Origin: Flavobacteriales bacterium UBA6772
Lineage (GTDB): Bacteria; Bacteroidota; Bacteroidia; Flavobacteriales; Flavobacteriaceae
DNA length: 64,000 nucleotides
Assembly: GCA_905181765.1 (NCBI GenBank)
Contig: CAJIYW010000007.1
Coordinates: 1-64,000, forward strand
Direction of reading: 5' to 3'
Shown here: one piece after another, positions 49,012 to 59,693 of the stretch
Numbering within the stretch: position 1 is the first letter of the stretch
Layout: the number at the start of each line of letters is the position of its first letter
Translations under genes and position numbers: made by a program
Notes under the pieces: model-generated
The model's database searches: none
Seen by the model: only the letters and a program-made list of their open reading frames with translations
Told to the model about the DNA's origin: nothing

Positions 49012-50289
49012 CTACCAATCATATCCTTTATGTGCATCTAATCTTATAAAGATAAAGAGTAAGATTGTAAAACCCCATAAGAGATGACCCACCATAACTA
49101 AAGAACGGCAAAGGAATACCTACAGTTGGCAACAAACCTATCACCATTCCAATATTTACAATTACATGAAAAAACAGAATTGAGCCAAACCATATCCATA
49201 GATTCTTCCAAATTTATTGGTATGTGTTTCTGCCAAATAAATAACCCGATACATCAATAACATAAATAATATAATAACTAAAGAACTTCCTAAGAAACCC
49301 CACTCTTCTCCAACAACACTAAATATATAATCTGTATGTTGTTCCGGCACAAAATCTCCTTGTGTTAAATCTCCTTTTAAAAATCCTTTTCCTGTAAACC
49401 TCCAGAACTAATTGTTAATTCAGATTGGTGTGAATTATAACCTTTTCCCTGATTGTCTTGTTTTAGACCTAAAAGAATCTCAAAACGATCTCTATGGTGC
49501 TGTTTAAATATATTATTATATGTAAATCCTGTCCCATAATAAAAATAGTAATAATAGCATATACCCGCTATTATTTTATACCAGTTAAAACGCAGGAAGC
49601 GCTTTCCTCCTTTATAAATAGCATAAAATATAAAAATAGTAATGTAGATATAAATAAACTTGATAAGAATGGATACACCAAATAAAATAGTAAGTAAAAA
49701 CAATACAATTACCAAAGTACCTAAGAATAATATAATTTAAAGTTAAGCCTTCTCTGATGCAGTACAAAGAAAAAAGCAAATAAATAAGGCAGAACCTACA
49801 TCTGGCTGCAATGTGATCAAGAAAGCAGGTGCAAATATGATATAAATGCCTTAATTTGATTCTTAATTAATTTAAAATTATACTGCCTGTCACTTATTAG
49901 TTTTGCCACTGCAAGTGCTGTAAATGCCTTTACAAACTCTGAAGGTTGTAAGCCTAATACCCCAAAATTATACCAAGATGTAGCACCATTTATTGTTTTT
50001 CCAAAAAAAATAATCCAACAAGCGATAAAAGAGAAACTAGATAAAATATCTTGAAAACTTTTCATAAAACTTAGCATTGAAAAAAAGAATAATAATAATT
50101 AACGGAATGGTTAAAAATATAAATATCAATTGCTTCCCGTATTCAGTTGAAAAACTAAGTAGCTCAATATTCTTCATCTGTTTTTGAAGCTGAATAAATA
50201 TTTAACCATCCAAAACTGACTAAAATTACAAATAGCGTAACCAAAAGCCAATCGACCCCCGCAAAAATATTATTACCTTCTTGCCGCAA
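49012..50289 (-). CDS. rodA: rod shape-determining protein RodA (at least six indels)
   Basis: RodA is the SEDS-family glycan polymerase of the elongasome and works with the PBP2 encoded next to it. A TTG at 50289 gives [19 protein letters not shown], overlapping the end of mrdA. Recognisable blocks run through all frames: [37 protein letters not shown] (the SEDS Pro-Ser-Glu motif), [30 protein letters not shown] and the end [10 protein letters not shown] with a TAG at 49012. The rejoined length, about 425 residues, is normal. No stretch longer than about 110 codons is intact, the worst case in this window. Confidence 0.85.
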
Positions 50290-52159
50290 TTGTTTCTATT
50301 TTAGGGATTAATTTATTGTATTCTTCCTGTAAACTAATATTTAACATATTTGTCTCTCTGTGCTCTGTTGCTTCAGAAATCTCACCATTTAAATACTTTT
50401 CTATCATTAAACTTGTTATCGGAGCAGCGATTCTAGAACCATAACCTCCATTTTCTACAAAAATAGCAATCGCTATTTTAGGATTATCTTTTGGAGCAAA
50501 AGCAACTAAAATAGAATGATCTTCTAGCTTTATTCTTTTACCGTTTACTACAGTATAATTTTCTGAAGTTCCAGTTTTACCACAAATTTCTATTCCTTTC
50601 ACTTGACTCCATTTTCCTGTTCCTGTTTTAAAAACCTCATACATCGCATCTATTACTGGACTAAAATGTTTTTTATCAATAGTAGTTTGTTTTTTATCTG
50701 TAAAACTTGGGTTCTCTATTGGTCTTTTATCAATATTTTTTAAAATATGTGGTGTAAAGAAATACCCTTTATTTGCAATAGCAGCTGTGAAATTAGCTAA
50801 TTGAATTGGTGTTGTTTGCACTTCTCCTTGTCCTATTGCATTTGATATATTTGTAGAAGCATTCCAAGAATATCTGTACATCTGATCGTAATACTTACCT
50901 GTAGGAATTAGTCCAGGACTTCCCTGGGGTAAATCATATCCTAAATAATTTCCTAAACCAAAACTCTTTACATGAGCACTCCAATTATCTAATCCTAAAG
51001 ATGGATTTTTATTTTTTTCTACAATTCTCTTATAAGTATTTGCAAAATAGCTATTACAAGATTTAGAAATAGCTGTTTTTAATTGTATTGGTCTGCCGAA
51101 AATATCACAATGGCAACCCATAAATTCATTCTTTCTATTCCCGTACCTATAACCATTATAACAATAGAAAGAAGTCTGTTCTGAGATCACTCCTTCTTGT
51201 AAACCTATCAAAGCATTCATTATTTTAAATGGAGAACCTGGAGGATAAGAAGCTTTTAAACCTCTATCATAAGTTGGTTTCTCTAAACTTTTCGGGTCCA
51301 TTAAAATGGCTGAATTTTCAGAACGCTTTCTACCAACTAGCATATTAGGATCATAAGAAGGTGCCGTAACTAAAGCTAAAATTTCTCCAGTAGAGGGTTC
51401 TAGAGCTACAATACCTCCCCTTTTACCTATCATTAATTTTTGAGCGTATTGTTGTAATTTTATATCTAAAGTTAAGGTTAGATCTTTACCTCTTTCAGCT
51501 AAAGTATCTTGTTCTCCATTCTTAAAAGAGCCAGTAATTTTGTTAAGATTATTTCTATTAAATAATTTTTTACCCTTAATCCCTCTTAAAAAGTTTTCAT
51601 ATTGTTTTTCAATACCATCCTTGCCTATTAATTCTCCTGCTTGATAATAGGTATTCTTTTTTGCTAACTGTTCATTGACCTCACCGATATAACCTAAAAC
51701 ATTTGCTGCTGCATTAATGGGGTACTTCCGTATTACTCTTTTTTGAATAAAAAAACCATCGTATTTGTGTAATTTTTCTTGAAGGAAAGCAAAATCTTCT
51801 TTTGCTAATTGTTTTAAAAAAACAGATGGAAGATATGAAGCATATTTACTTGCCTTATTATACCTCTTTACAAAATCTTCTATATCTATTTTTAAAAGTT
51901 TACAGAACTCTAAAGTATCTATATGTTTTACTTTATTAGGCTGAATCATTACATCATAAGAAAGTTGATTGGCAACCAATAGAACTCCATTTCTATCATA
52001 AATATAACCTCTTTCTGGGTAATCAAAAACTATTTTTACAGCTGCATTATGTATAGGGTCATAACTTTCACCTTTTACTATTTGAAGCTGAAATAAACGT
52101 CCTATAAATACAATACCTACAATCGTAATTAAAAAATACAATAAAAAACTTTTTTGCAT
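50273..52159 (-). CDS. mrdA: penicillin-binding protein 2 (elongasome transpeptidase)
   Basis: PBP2 cross-links peptidoglycan during cell elongation. One N-terminal membrane helix (residues 5-22) is followed by the PBP dimerisation domain and a C-terminal transpeptidase. The active-site motifs are present: SPFK (SxxK) in YPPGSPFKIMN near 297, SCN (SxN) in SKSCNSYF near 358, and KTGT in CGKTGTSEN near 535. The 628-residue length is typical. The gene is intact, shares one base with mreD and overlaps the start of rodA. Confidence 0.94.
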   Translation of the reverse strand: MQKSFLLYFLITIVGIVFIGRLFQLQIVKGESYDPIHNAAVKIVFDYPERGYIYDRNGVLLVANQLSYDVMIQPNKVKHIDTLEFCKLLKIDIEDFVKRYNKASKYASYLPSVFLKQLAKEDFAFLQEKLHKYDGFFIQKRVIRKYPINAAANVLGYIGEVNEQLAKKNTYYQAGELIGKDGIEKQYENFLRGIKGKKLFNRNNLNKITGSFKNGEQDTLAERGKDLTLTLDIKLQQYAQKLMIGKRGGIVALEPSTGEILALVTAPSYDPNMLVGRKRSENSAILMDPKSLEKPTYDRGLKASYPPGSPFKIMNALIGLQEGVISEQTSFYCYNGYRYGNRKNEFMGCHCDIFGRPIQLKTAISKSCNSYFANTYKRIVEKNKNPSLGLDNWSAHVKSFGLGNYLGYDLPQGSPGLIPTGKYYDQMYRYSWNASTNISNAIGQGEVQTTPIQLANFTAAIANKGYFFTPHILKNIDKRPIENPSFTDKKQTTIDKKHFSPVIDAMYEVFKTGTGKWSQVKGIEICGKTGTSENYTVVNGKRIKLEDHSILVAFAPKDNPKIAIAIFVENGGYGSRIAAPITSLMIEKYLNGEISEATEHRETNMLNISLQEEYNKLIPKIETIAARR

Positions 52160-52662
52160 TATTGCTTTTTAGAGAAAATATAAATTGATAAAAAATATAA
52201 TATCAAAGTAAATGCACTTGAATACAGTGTGTTTAAGAATACCTGAGACATATTTTGAAGACTAAAGTTAGCAAAAGAAAATAACAAAAAATGATGGAGC
52301 ACTGTTAAAGTTACGATATAGTTAAACTTTTTTCCAAAAGGTTCTAAATTCAACTTAAAAAAAGGATAATCCACTTCAAATTTATTAAAGAAAACTCTGA
52401 TAAAAAATAATCTCAAATACGCAATTGTTACTAATGAAAAAGCATGAATTCCTCCTGAATCAGAAAAAAAATCGATACTTAAACCCAAAGCGAAAGAAAG
52501 TAACAAAAAAGAAAATCTATTTTTCTTCAGTGGATACAAGAAAACAAAAGCGATATATAGATACGGATTTATATATCCTAAAAACAAAATATTATTCAAT
52601 ACAAAAACTTGTAAAAAAACTAAGAATACAAATAGCAATCCAAAATATACTGTTTTATTCAT
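52159..52662 (-). CDS. mreD: rod shape-determining protein MreD
   Basis: A 167-residue integral membrane protein with about five hydrophobic segments spread over its length, the pattern of MreD. The segment GLSIDFFSDSGGIHAFSLVT near 59 is the conserved polar part. It connects the MreB filament to MreC and the wall synthases. It overlaps mreC by eight bases and mrdA by one. Confidence 0.88.
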   Translation of the reverse strand: MNKTVYFGLLFVFLVFLQVFVLNNILFLGYINPYLYIAFVFLYPLKKNRFSFLLLSFALGLSIDFFSDSGGIHAFSLVTIAYLRLFFIRVFFNKFEVDYPFFKLNLEPFGKKFNYIVTLTVLHHFLLFSFANFSLQNMSQVFLNTLYSSAFTLILYFLSIYIFSKKQ

Positions 52663-53480
52663 TTCCTGAATTTTCTAAACGTTTAATTTCTACTTTCTGT
52701 AAATTTTTAATAACATAAACAGGTCCAATAACAGACATATCATTAAATAATTTTACATTAATTATGTTATCTACAGCATTGTCATTATTTATTTCAATTA
52801 CTTTTCCTATTAAAATTCCTTCTGGAAAAATTGCAGATTTACCACCAGTTTCTATAGTATCACCGATTTTAACAGGCGCCTGTCTTGGAATATCTATTAA
52901 TTGCACTGTGTTATAATCTAAAGCCATTCCATTGTAACGTACCAAAATAGCCGTTTTTTAATCTTGCGTTTATCTTAGTGTTTTTATTTAAAATAGATTG
53001 AATTCTTCCATAATTAGGTGACAAATTATCTGTAAATCCAATAATCCCTTTACCGTTAACAACAGCCATTTCTTTACTTAAACCTGCAATTGTACCTTTA
53101 TTAATAGTTAAAAAATTAAATGCTTTTGAATAACTATTATTGATGATTTTAGCACTTGTATAGGTGTATTTTTGATAATATTTTACGGTATCAATAACAA
53201 TTGAATCCACTTTAAAAGAAGTATTTGTTTTTTGATTTAGAAAGTTTCTTAAAAGTGTGTTTTCTTCTATAAGTTGAGTATTTGTAGCTTTTAAACTAAA
53301 ATAATCAGACATATCAGAAACTTTACTATACAAACCACCAGTTAAAGCATTTGCAGAATTAACGTATTTACTATTTTGAAAATTAAGATTGTTAAAAATA
53401 AGTGTCAAGGCAATAAATTGCAGCAATAAAAAGAATAAAAAATATTTAAACTTTTGAAAAAAGTAAATAAGTTGTTGCAT
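52655..53480 (-). CDS. mreC: rod shape-determining protein MreC (one-base frameshift)
   Basis: MreC is a periplasmic scaffold of the elongasome. It has an N-terminal membrane helix (about residues 9-30), a coiled-coil stretch near 50-75 and a beta-rich domain with KGTIAGLSKEMAVVNGKGII near 126 and GDTIETGGKSAIFPEGI in the C-terminal part. The frame breaks near 52922-52924, where one extra T follows WNGL; removing it reads LDYNTVQLIDIPRQAPV. The rejoined length is about 275 residues. Confidence 0.9.
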
Positions 53481-53500
53481 TTTTTAGAACTCCTAAAATA

Positions 53501-54529
53501 TTATTTCATTAATACACTCTTATATTTATCTAGTTCTTTTAAAGCAATTCCTGTTCCACGAACTACAGCTCTTAAAGGATCTTCTGCAACATAAACAGGT
53601 AAGTCTGTTTTTCTAGAAAGTCTTTTATCTAAACCTCTTAACATAGAACCACCTCCCGCTAAATAAATACCTGTATTGTAAATATCTGCTGCCAATTCTG
53701 GCGGAGTCTTAGATAATGTTTCCATAACCGCATCTTCTATTCTTAAAATAGACTTATCTAAGGCTTTTGCAATTTCTCTATAAGAAACTTGCACTTGCTT
53801 TGGCTTACCACTTAACAAGTCTCTACCTTGAACCAACATGTCATCTGGCGGAGTTTCTAAATCTTCTGTAGCTGCACCAATAGTAATTTTTATTTTCTCT
53901 GCAGTAGTTTCCCCAACATGCAGGTTGTGCTGTGTGCGCATATAATACATAATATCATTTGTAAATAAGTCTCCAGCTACTTTTACAGATTGATCACAAA
54001 CAATACCAGCCAATGCAATAACAGCAATTTCTGTTGTACCACCACCAATATCTATAATCATATTCCCCTTTGGCTCCATAATATCTATACCAACACCAAT
54101 TGCAGCTGCCATAGGCTCATAGATTAAATAGATTTCTTTAGCATTCATGTGTTTCGCAGAATCCCTTACAGCACGTTTTTCTACTTCTGTAATTCCAGAC
54201 GGAATACAAATAACCATTCTTAGTGCGGGTGGAAATAACTTCTTTTTAATTGATGGAATCTGTTTTACAAATTCTTTAATCATTTCTTCTGAAGCTTGAA
54301 AATCTGCAATAACTCCGTCTTTTAATGGACGGATTGTTTTGATATTTTCATGGGTTTTTCCTTGCATCAAGTTGGCTTCTTTACCAATTGCAATAATTTT
54401 ACCTGTAGTTCTGTCTCTTGCTACAATTGAAGGACTATCAATAACCACTTTTCCTTTGTGAATTATTAATGTATTTGCGGTTCCTAAATCGATCGCAATA
54501 TCTTCGGTCATAAAATCAAAAAAACCCAT
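53501..54529 (-). CDS. mreB: rod shape-determining protein MreB
   Basis: MreB is the bacterial actin that directs lateral wall growth. The 342-residue protein has the actin-fold ATP motifs IDLGTANTLIIHKGKV near 12, IDIGGGTTEIAV near 165 and TGIYLAGGGSMLRGLD near 290. It is followed by mreC after 20 bases and preceded by purH, the standard flavobacterial order. The gene is intact. Confidence 0.96.
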   Translation of the reverse strand: MGFFDFMTEDIAIDLGTANTLIIHKGKVVIDSPSIVARDRTTGKIIAIGKEANLMQGKTHENIKTIRPLKDGVIADFQASEEMIKEFVKQIPSIKKKLFPPALRMVICIPSGITEVEKRAVRDSAKHMNAKEIYLIYEPMAAAIGVGIDIMEPKGNMIIDIGGGTTEIAVIALAGIVCDQSVKVAGDLFTNDIMYYMRTQHNLHVGETTAEKIKITIGAATEDLETPPDDMLVQGRDLLSGKPKQVQVSYREIAKALDKSILRIEDAVMETLSKTPPELAADIYNTGIYLAGGGSMLRGLDKRLSRKTDLPVYVAEDPLRAVVRGTGIALKELDKYKSVLMK

Positions 54530-54566
54530 AAAATATTTTTAGTGTATTATTTTTACTCGTGTCTTA

Positions 54567-54574
54567 CAAAGCTA
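54567..54574 (-). promoter_or_regulatory. TAnnTTTG -7 element for mreB
   Basis: TAGCTTTG on the minus strand lies 37 bases before the mreB ATG, in the 78-base gap after purH. It would allow the shape genes to be transcribed apart from purH. Confidence 0.4.
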
Positions 54575-54607
54575 CTAAAATTCTAATTGCAAATAACCTA
54601 TATATTC

Positions 54608-56136
54608 TTAATGTTTAAAATGCCTAGTTCCTGTCATTACCATAGATATATTATTTTCATTACAATAGTCTATACTTAATTGATCTTTAATAGAGCCTCC
54701 AGGCTGTATCACACTTTTTATCCCTGCATTATCTGCAATCTCTACACAATCTGGAAAAGGAAAAAAAGCATCACTTGCCATTACGCATCCGTTTAAATCA
54801 AATTTAAAAGAATTTGCCTTTTCTATTGCTTGGTTCAAAGCATCAACTCTGCTTGTTTGCCCTGTACCCCCTGCTAACAACTGCTTATTTTTAACTAAGA
54901 TAATGGTATTTGATTTCGTGTTTTTACACAATTTAGATGCAAACAACAAATCTTCTATCTCACTTGCTGTTGGATTCGTATTAGTAACGTATTTCAAATC
55001 TGATAATTGATCTGTAATACTATCTTTATCTTGAACTAAATTACCATTTAAGCAAGTTCTAATTGTTGTTGTAGGTAATTCAACTTCTTTTTTAATTAGA
55101 ATAATTCTATTCTTTTTTCCTTTTAATATTGTTAAAGCTTCATTTGAATAACTTGGCGCAATTACCACTTCACAAAACAAAGTATGAATTTCTTCTGCAG
55201 TTGCAGCATCTATTTCTGTATTTGCAATTAAAACTCCTCCAAAAGCAGAAACAGGGTCACCTGCCAAAGCATCTACATACGCTTGTTTTATGGTATCTCT
55301 TTGTGCAAAACCACATGCATTATTGTGCTTTAAGATAGCAAAAGTTGGTGCCTCACCTCTAAATTCTTCGATTAAGTTTACAGCAGCATCTACATCTAGT
55401 AAATTATTGTAACTTAACTCCTTACCATGTAATTTATCAAAAATTGTTTCAAGTCTCCAAAGAAATAACCCTTTTGATGAGGGTTTTCTCCATATCTTAA
55501 TACTTGTGCATTTGTTTCACTAACTTTTAAAGTAGGCTCTTCACCAGCATTAAAATAATTAAAGATGGCAGTGTCATAATGTGAAGAAATATTAAAGGAC
55601 TTCGCAGCAAATTTCTTTCTCTGTGCAATTGTGGTTTCTCCATTGTTTTGAGATAAAATATCTAAAAAATCATCGTATTGATTCATTGATGAAACCGTAA
55701 AAGTATCTTTAAAATTTTTTGCAGATGCTCTAATTAAAGAAATTCCACCAATATCAATTTTCTCAACAATATCTTGCTCAGTTGCTCCTGAAGCAACTGT
55801 CTTTTCAAAAGGATATAAATCTACAATTACCAAGTCTATCTGCGGAATATTATATTCTGCTAATTCAGCAATATCACTTTCATTATCTTGTCTGTTTAAA
55901 ATTCCTCCAAAAACCTTTGGATGGAGCGTCTTAACTCGACCTCCTAGAATAGAAGGATACGAAGTAACTTCATCAACAGGAACTACGTTTATTCCAAGTT
56001 CTTTGATAAATTTTTCTGTTCCTCCGGTTGAATAAATAGTTACATTTAAATCGTTCAATTTTTGTACGATTGGTGCCAAACCATCTTTGTGAAATACCGA
56101 TATTAATGCGGATTTAATTGTTTTTGCAGTGCTCAT
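54608..56136 (-). CDS. purH: bifunctional AICAR formyltransferase/IMP cyclohydrolase (one-base frameshift)
   Basis: PurH performs the last two steps of IMP synthesis. The N-terminal IMP cyclohydrolase has STGGTEKFIKELG near 36 and ILGGRVKTLHPK near 65; the C-terminal transformylase has GENPHQKGYFFG, KHNNACGFA, GDPVSAFGGVLI and the end GTRHFKH. The frame is lost near 55437: one more T gives QFFDKLHGKELSYNN and rejoins the halves, with the second frame open well upstream of its first Met. The full length is about 509 residues, as expected. The gene is upstream of mreB. Confidence 0.93.
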
Positions 56137-56160
56137 TTAGTTGTTGTGTTGTTAAGCAAA

Positions 56161-56168
56161 CAAAATTA
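56161..56168 (-). promoter_or_regulatory. TAnnTTTG -7 element for purH
   Basis: TAATTTTG on the minus strand lies 24 bases before the purH ATG. Confidence 0.5.
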
Positions 56169-56316
56169 GTGAAAGGAACCTTGCAAGGCAATAAAAGATA
56201 ATAACAATAGCAGGAAGTAATTAACAACTGTGCTAAAATCACTACTTATTTAATCCTTATACTAAGCCCTTCTCAGCTTTTAATTTTTAATAATAGCTAT
56301 TTTTTAAAAAACATCA

Positions 56317-56775
56317 TTATAAGATAGCACCAACCTTTTTACAAATATATTCTAACAATTGCTCATCTTTATCTGTAAAAACATTTGCAGTATGAGAATC
56401 AATATCAATCTGCCCAATATTCTCCTTGTTCACAAAAATAGGAATTACTATTTCAGATTTCACTTTCCATCCACAAGATATATAGTTTTCTTGATTAGAT
56501 ACATCTTGAACAACAAAATTTTGATTACTTACAGCCACTTGTCCACAAATACCTTTTCCAAAAGGAATAATTGTATGTTCTGTTTCTTCACCTGTATATT
56601 GCCCCAACTTCAACTCGTCTTTATCTCCATTTTTAAAATAAAAACCAACCCAATCGTAATAAGAAATTTCACTTTCTAAAAAATCGCAAATTGCCTGGAG
56701 CTGCTCATTTGTAGTATTTGTATTTGCAAGAATACTATCTGCTTTATTTTTCAATCTATTTAAATCCATTTCCAT
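56317..56775 (-). CDS. GAF-domain protein, free methionine-(R)-sulfoxide reductase-like
   Basis: A 152-residue single GAF domain. GKGICGQVAVSNQNFVVQDV near 73-92 and YISCGWKVKSEIVIPI near 96-111 match the fRMsr (YebR) pattern, including two Cys separated by 24 residues as in the E. coli enzyme's Cys94 and catalytic Cys118. The third family Cys, ten residues before the first, is missing here. It may reduce free methionine-R-sulfoxide, which MsrA and MsrB handle poorly, or be a plain ligand-binding GAF protein. It stands alone on the minus strand upstream of purH. Confidence 0.72.
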   Translation of the reverse strand: MEMDLNRLKNKADSILANTNTTNEQLQAICDFLESEISYYDWVGFYFKNGDKDELKLGQYTGEETEHTIIPFGKGICGQVAVSNQNFVVQDVSNQENYISCGWKVKSEIVIPIFVNKENIGQIDIDSHTANVFTDKDEQLLEYICKKVGAIL

Positions 56776-56938
56776 CTAAACTCTATACTTATGTAGCTGT
56801 AAAAATAAATGAAATTTCGTAGATAAAAAACAGAAACATGAAGGCAGTTTTATAGCGTACATCATTTTAATTTACTTAAATTTTTTAATGAATTTCGAGA
56901 TAACATTTGATTTTACAAAAAAATCGCATTTGTTATTG

Positions 56939-56946
56939 TAACTTTG
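56939..56946 (+). promoter_or_regulatory. TAnnTTTG -7 element for the HYC/TonB/HMA genes
   Basis: TAACTTTG lies eight bases before ATG 56955, so the transcript leader would be very short. The motif is the canonical variant seen at map and ahcY. Confidence 0.5.
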
Positions 56947-56954
56947 CACTTATA

Positions 56955-57359
56955 ATGAAATCCATTTTTACCAAAATAACATCGACTCTATTAGCATTTT
57001 TGGTGCTATTCTCAACACTCTCATTTACTGTTGAGAGTCATTATTGTGGCGGTTTTTTAATGGATATTTCTGTTATCGGTGAAGCCGATGACTGCGGTAT
57101 GAAAGTAGAGCAGACAATGGCTGCAGAAAAGACAAACTGCTGTAAAGATGAAGTAATAATAACAGAAGGACAAGATGAATTACATCCAGCTTCTTTTGAT
57201 ACCTTGAACTTTGAAAAACAACAATTTTTAACAACTTTCTATTCTTCTTATTTAAATCTAGTTAAAGAAGAATCTTCTAGAAATGTCATTTACAAAGCCT
57301 TTCACCGGCCTGTTATACCTATTAATTATCAGATAAAATACCAATCATTTTTAATTTAA
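56955..57359 (+). CDS. secreted HYC/CC-motif protein, metal-locus associated
   Basis: The start is ATG 56955 (MKSIFTKITSTLLAFLVLFS), giving a clear signal peptide; a longer frame exists but lacks a signal. The mature protein is about 110 residues with HYCGG near 31, ADDCGMK near 47 and NCCKDE near 63. The His-Tyr-Cys and Cys-Cys pattern is known from small secreted Bacteroidota proteins found beside TonB receptors and heavy-metal-associated proteins. The Cys and His residues suggest metal binding in the periplasm; the metal is not known from sequence, and copper is the likeliest guess. Confidence 0.7.
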   Translation: MKSIFTKITSTLLAFLVLFSTLSFTVESHYCGGFLMDISVIGEADDCGMKVEQTMAAEKTNCCKDEVIITEGQDELHPASFDTLNFEKQQFLTTFYSSYLNLVKEESSRNVIYKAFHRPVIPINYQIKYQSFLI

Positions 57360-57431
57360 TTTTGTTTTAATTCCAACTAAAAAGTCTTCTACTAAAGAGG
57401 CACAGTTTTAATTATAATAAAATTAACATTA

Positions 57432-59675
57432 ATGAAAAAACACATACTAAATAGCTTTATACTGCTGTTTCCAATTTTTATTCTTGCTCAAACTAATTTG
57501 AAAGGAATGATTATGGACCAAGAAAACCCTAAAGATAATTTAGGCGTTTCAGGTGCCACCGTAAATTGGTTAAACACAAATATTGGCACAATTACGAACG
57601 AAAAGGGCTGGTTTACAATTCCGTTTAAAAAGGAATATAAAAAGTTAGTAATAAGTTATATTGGATACAAAACAGACACTATAATAGTTAGAGATCTAAC
57701 ACCAATTCATCATTTTATAACTATAGAAAACGAATTAAAAGGAATAACTATTCGAAGCAAAAGAGATGCCGTTCAAAAATCTTTATTTGCCACAGCCAAT
57801 ACTTTTACAGTGAATAACGACGAACTATTAAAAGCAGCCTGCTGTAATTTAGCAGAAAGTTTTGAAACAAATCCGTCTATAGATGTTAGTTTCTCTGATG
57901 CATTAACAGGAACGCGTCAAATACAAATGTTGGGACTTAAAAGTCCGTATTTGCAAATTATGCAAGAAAACATACCCTCTATAAGAGGTGCTGCCCAAGC
58001 TTTTGGCTTAACCTTTACACCGGGTACTTGGGTAGAGAGTATTCAAATTACAAAAGGGGCTGGTTCTGTTGTAAATGGCTTTGAAAGTATTTCTGGCCAA
58101 ATAAATGCAGAATTGGTAAAGCCTTTTTCTGATAATAAATTTTTCTTAAACACCTATAGTTCTCTAAATGGTAGGTTAGAATTAAACACTCATTTTAACC
58201 GAAGGGTTTCAGAAAAATGGCAAACCGGACTTTATATTCATGGGAATTATAGAGGTGAAAAATTTGATAAAAACGATGATAATTTTTTAGACGCACCTTT
58301 AGCCAATCAAATAAATGTAATGAACCGCTGGCAATATACAGATGCACAAAATGGTTGGGTTAGCTTTATAAATATTCGTTTTTTAAATGATGAAAAACAA
58401 ACTGGAGAAATCAATTTTAATCCAACTTTAGATAAAGGGAATACAAATTCTTGGGGAAGTGAAATTGATACAAAACGTTTTGAAACTTCTTTAAAACTAG
58501 GGTATGTTTTTCCTGAAATTCCATATCAAAGTGTCGGTTTACAATTAGCATATAGCAATCATCAACAAGATTCTTATTTTGGTTTAAATGTGTATGATAT
58601 TAAACATGAAAGTTTATACTCTAACTTACTTTTCAACTCAATTATTGGAGATACTAGAAGCAAGTTTAAAACAGGTATTAACTTTACCTATGACAAATAC
58701 AATGAACTTGTAAATACTACAAATTACAAAAGAAAAGAAAACTCTCTAGGTGTATTTTTTGAATATGCTTTTGACAACCTGGAGGATTTCAGTTTAACTG
58801 CAGGAGTTAGAGTAGATACACATAATTTATTAGGTACATTTATTACGCCTAGGTTGCACCTAAGGTATGCTCCTTGGGAAAACGGAGTCTTTAGAGCTTC
58901 TGCTGGAAGAGGAAAAAGAAGTGCTAATATTTTTGCAGAAAATCAGCAATTATTTGCAAGTTCTAGAAAAATAGATATAGACGCGGTAGGTGGAAATATC
59001 TACGGATTAAACCCTGAAATTGCTTGGAATTATGGAGTTTCGTATTTACAAAAATTTAATTTATTTAATAAAAAAGGGGATATTACATTCGATTTTTATA
59101 GAACAGATTTCAGCAACCAAGTTGTTGTAGATTGGGAAAACCCGCAAGCAGTTTCTTTTTATAATTTAAATGGAAAAAGTATTGCTAATAATTTTCAACT
59201 AGAATTAAATTATGAATTGGCAAAAAACTTAAATCTACGAACTGCTTTTAAATATTTTGATATTTCAACAGATTATAAAACTGGGAAATTACAAAAACCT
59301 CTTCAACCTAATAATCGGTTTTTTGTAAACATTTCTTACGAAACAGCAACAAAAGACAATGGTTCTCAATGGAAGTTAGATCTTACATTTAATAATATCG
59401 GCGAACAACGTTTACCAGATACAGCTACAAACCCACCACAATACCAATTACCAATAAATTCTGAGCGTTATAGTTTATTAAATTCTCAAATTACTAAAGT
59501 ATTTTCAAACAAGTTTGAAATTTATGCAGGTGGAGAAAACTTGACAAATGTTCAACAAGTAAATCCTATTTTAGGAAGTGAGAATCCTTTTGGCCCCAAT
59601 TTTGACAGTACCATTGTGTACTCGCCAATTTTTGGTCGCGCTATTTATGCAGGTTTACGATTTAAAATTAAATAA
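57432..59675 (+). CDS. TonB-dependent receptor, probably metal-related
   Basis: A 747-residue outer-membrane receptor. A signal peptide to about residue 20 is followed by a carboxypeptidase-like beta domain (LKGMIMDQENPKDNLGVSGA), a plug domain (about 110-230, with KAACCNLAESFETNPSIDVS and ITKGAGSVVNGFESISGQIN), and a 22-strand-type barrel ending IYAGLRFKIK. The paired Cys in the plug segment LKAACCNL is unusual and recurs in receptors next to HYC and HMA proteins. It imports a substrate using TonB energy. Neighbouring genes point to a metal or metallophore. The gene is intact. Confidence 0.88.
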   Translation: MKKHILNSFILLFPIFILAQTNLKGMIMDQENPKDNLGVSGATVNWLNTNIGTITNEKGWFTIPFKKEYKKLVISYIGYKTDTIIVRDLTPIHHFITIENELKGITIRSKRDAVQKSLFATANTFTVNNDELLKAACCNLAESFETNPSIDVSFSDALTGTRQIQMLGLKSPYLQIMQENIPSIRGAAQAFGLTFTPGTWVESIQITKGAGSVVNGFESISGQINAELVKPFSDNKFFLNTYSSLNGRLELNTHFNRRVSEKWQTGLYIHGNYRGEKFDKNDDNFLDAPLANQINVMNRWQYTDAQNGWVSFINIRFLNDEKQTGEINFNPTLDKGNTNSWGSEIDTKRFETSLKLGYVFPEIPYQSVGLQLAYSNHQQDSYFGLNVYDIKHESLYSNLLFNSIIGDTRSKFKTGINFTYDKYNELVNTTNYKRKENSLGVFFEYAFDNLEDFSLTAGVRVDTHNLLGTFITPRLHLRYAPWENGVFRASAGRGKRSANIFAENQQLFASSRKIDIDAVGGNIYGLNPEIAWNYGVSYLQKFNLFNKKGDITFDFYRTDFSNQVVVDWENPQAVSFYNLNGKSIANNFQLELNYELAKNLNLRTAFKYFDISTDYKTGKLQKPLQPNNRFFVNISYETATKDNGSQWKLDLTFNNIGEQRLPDTATNPPQYQLPINSERYSLLNSQITKVFSNKFEIYAGGENLTNVQQVNPILGSENPFGPNFDSTIVYSPIFGRAIYAGLRFKIK

Positions 59676-59693
59676 CTTTTAAATAAAAAAATA

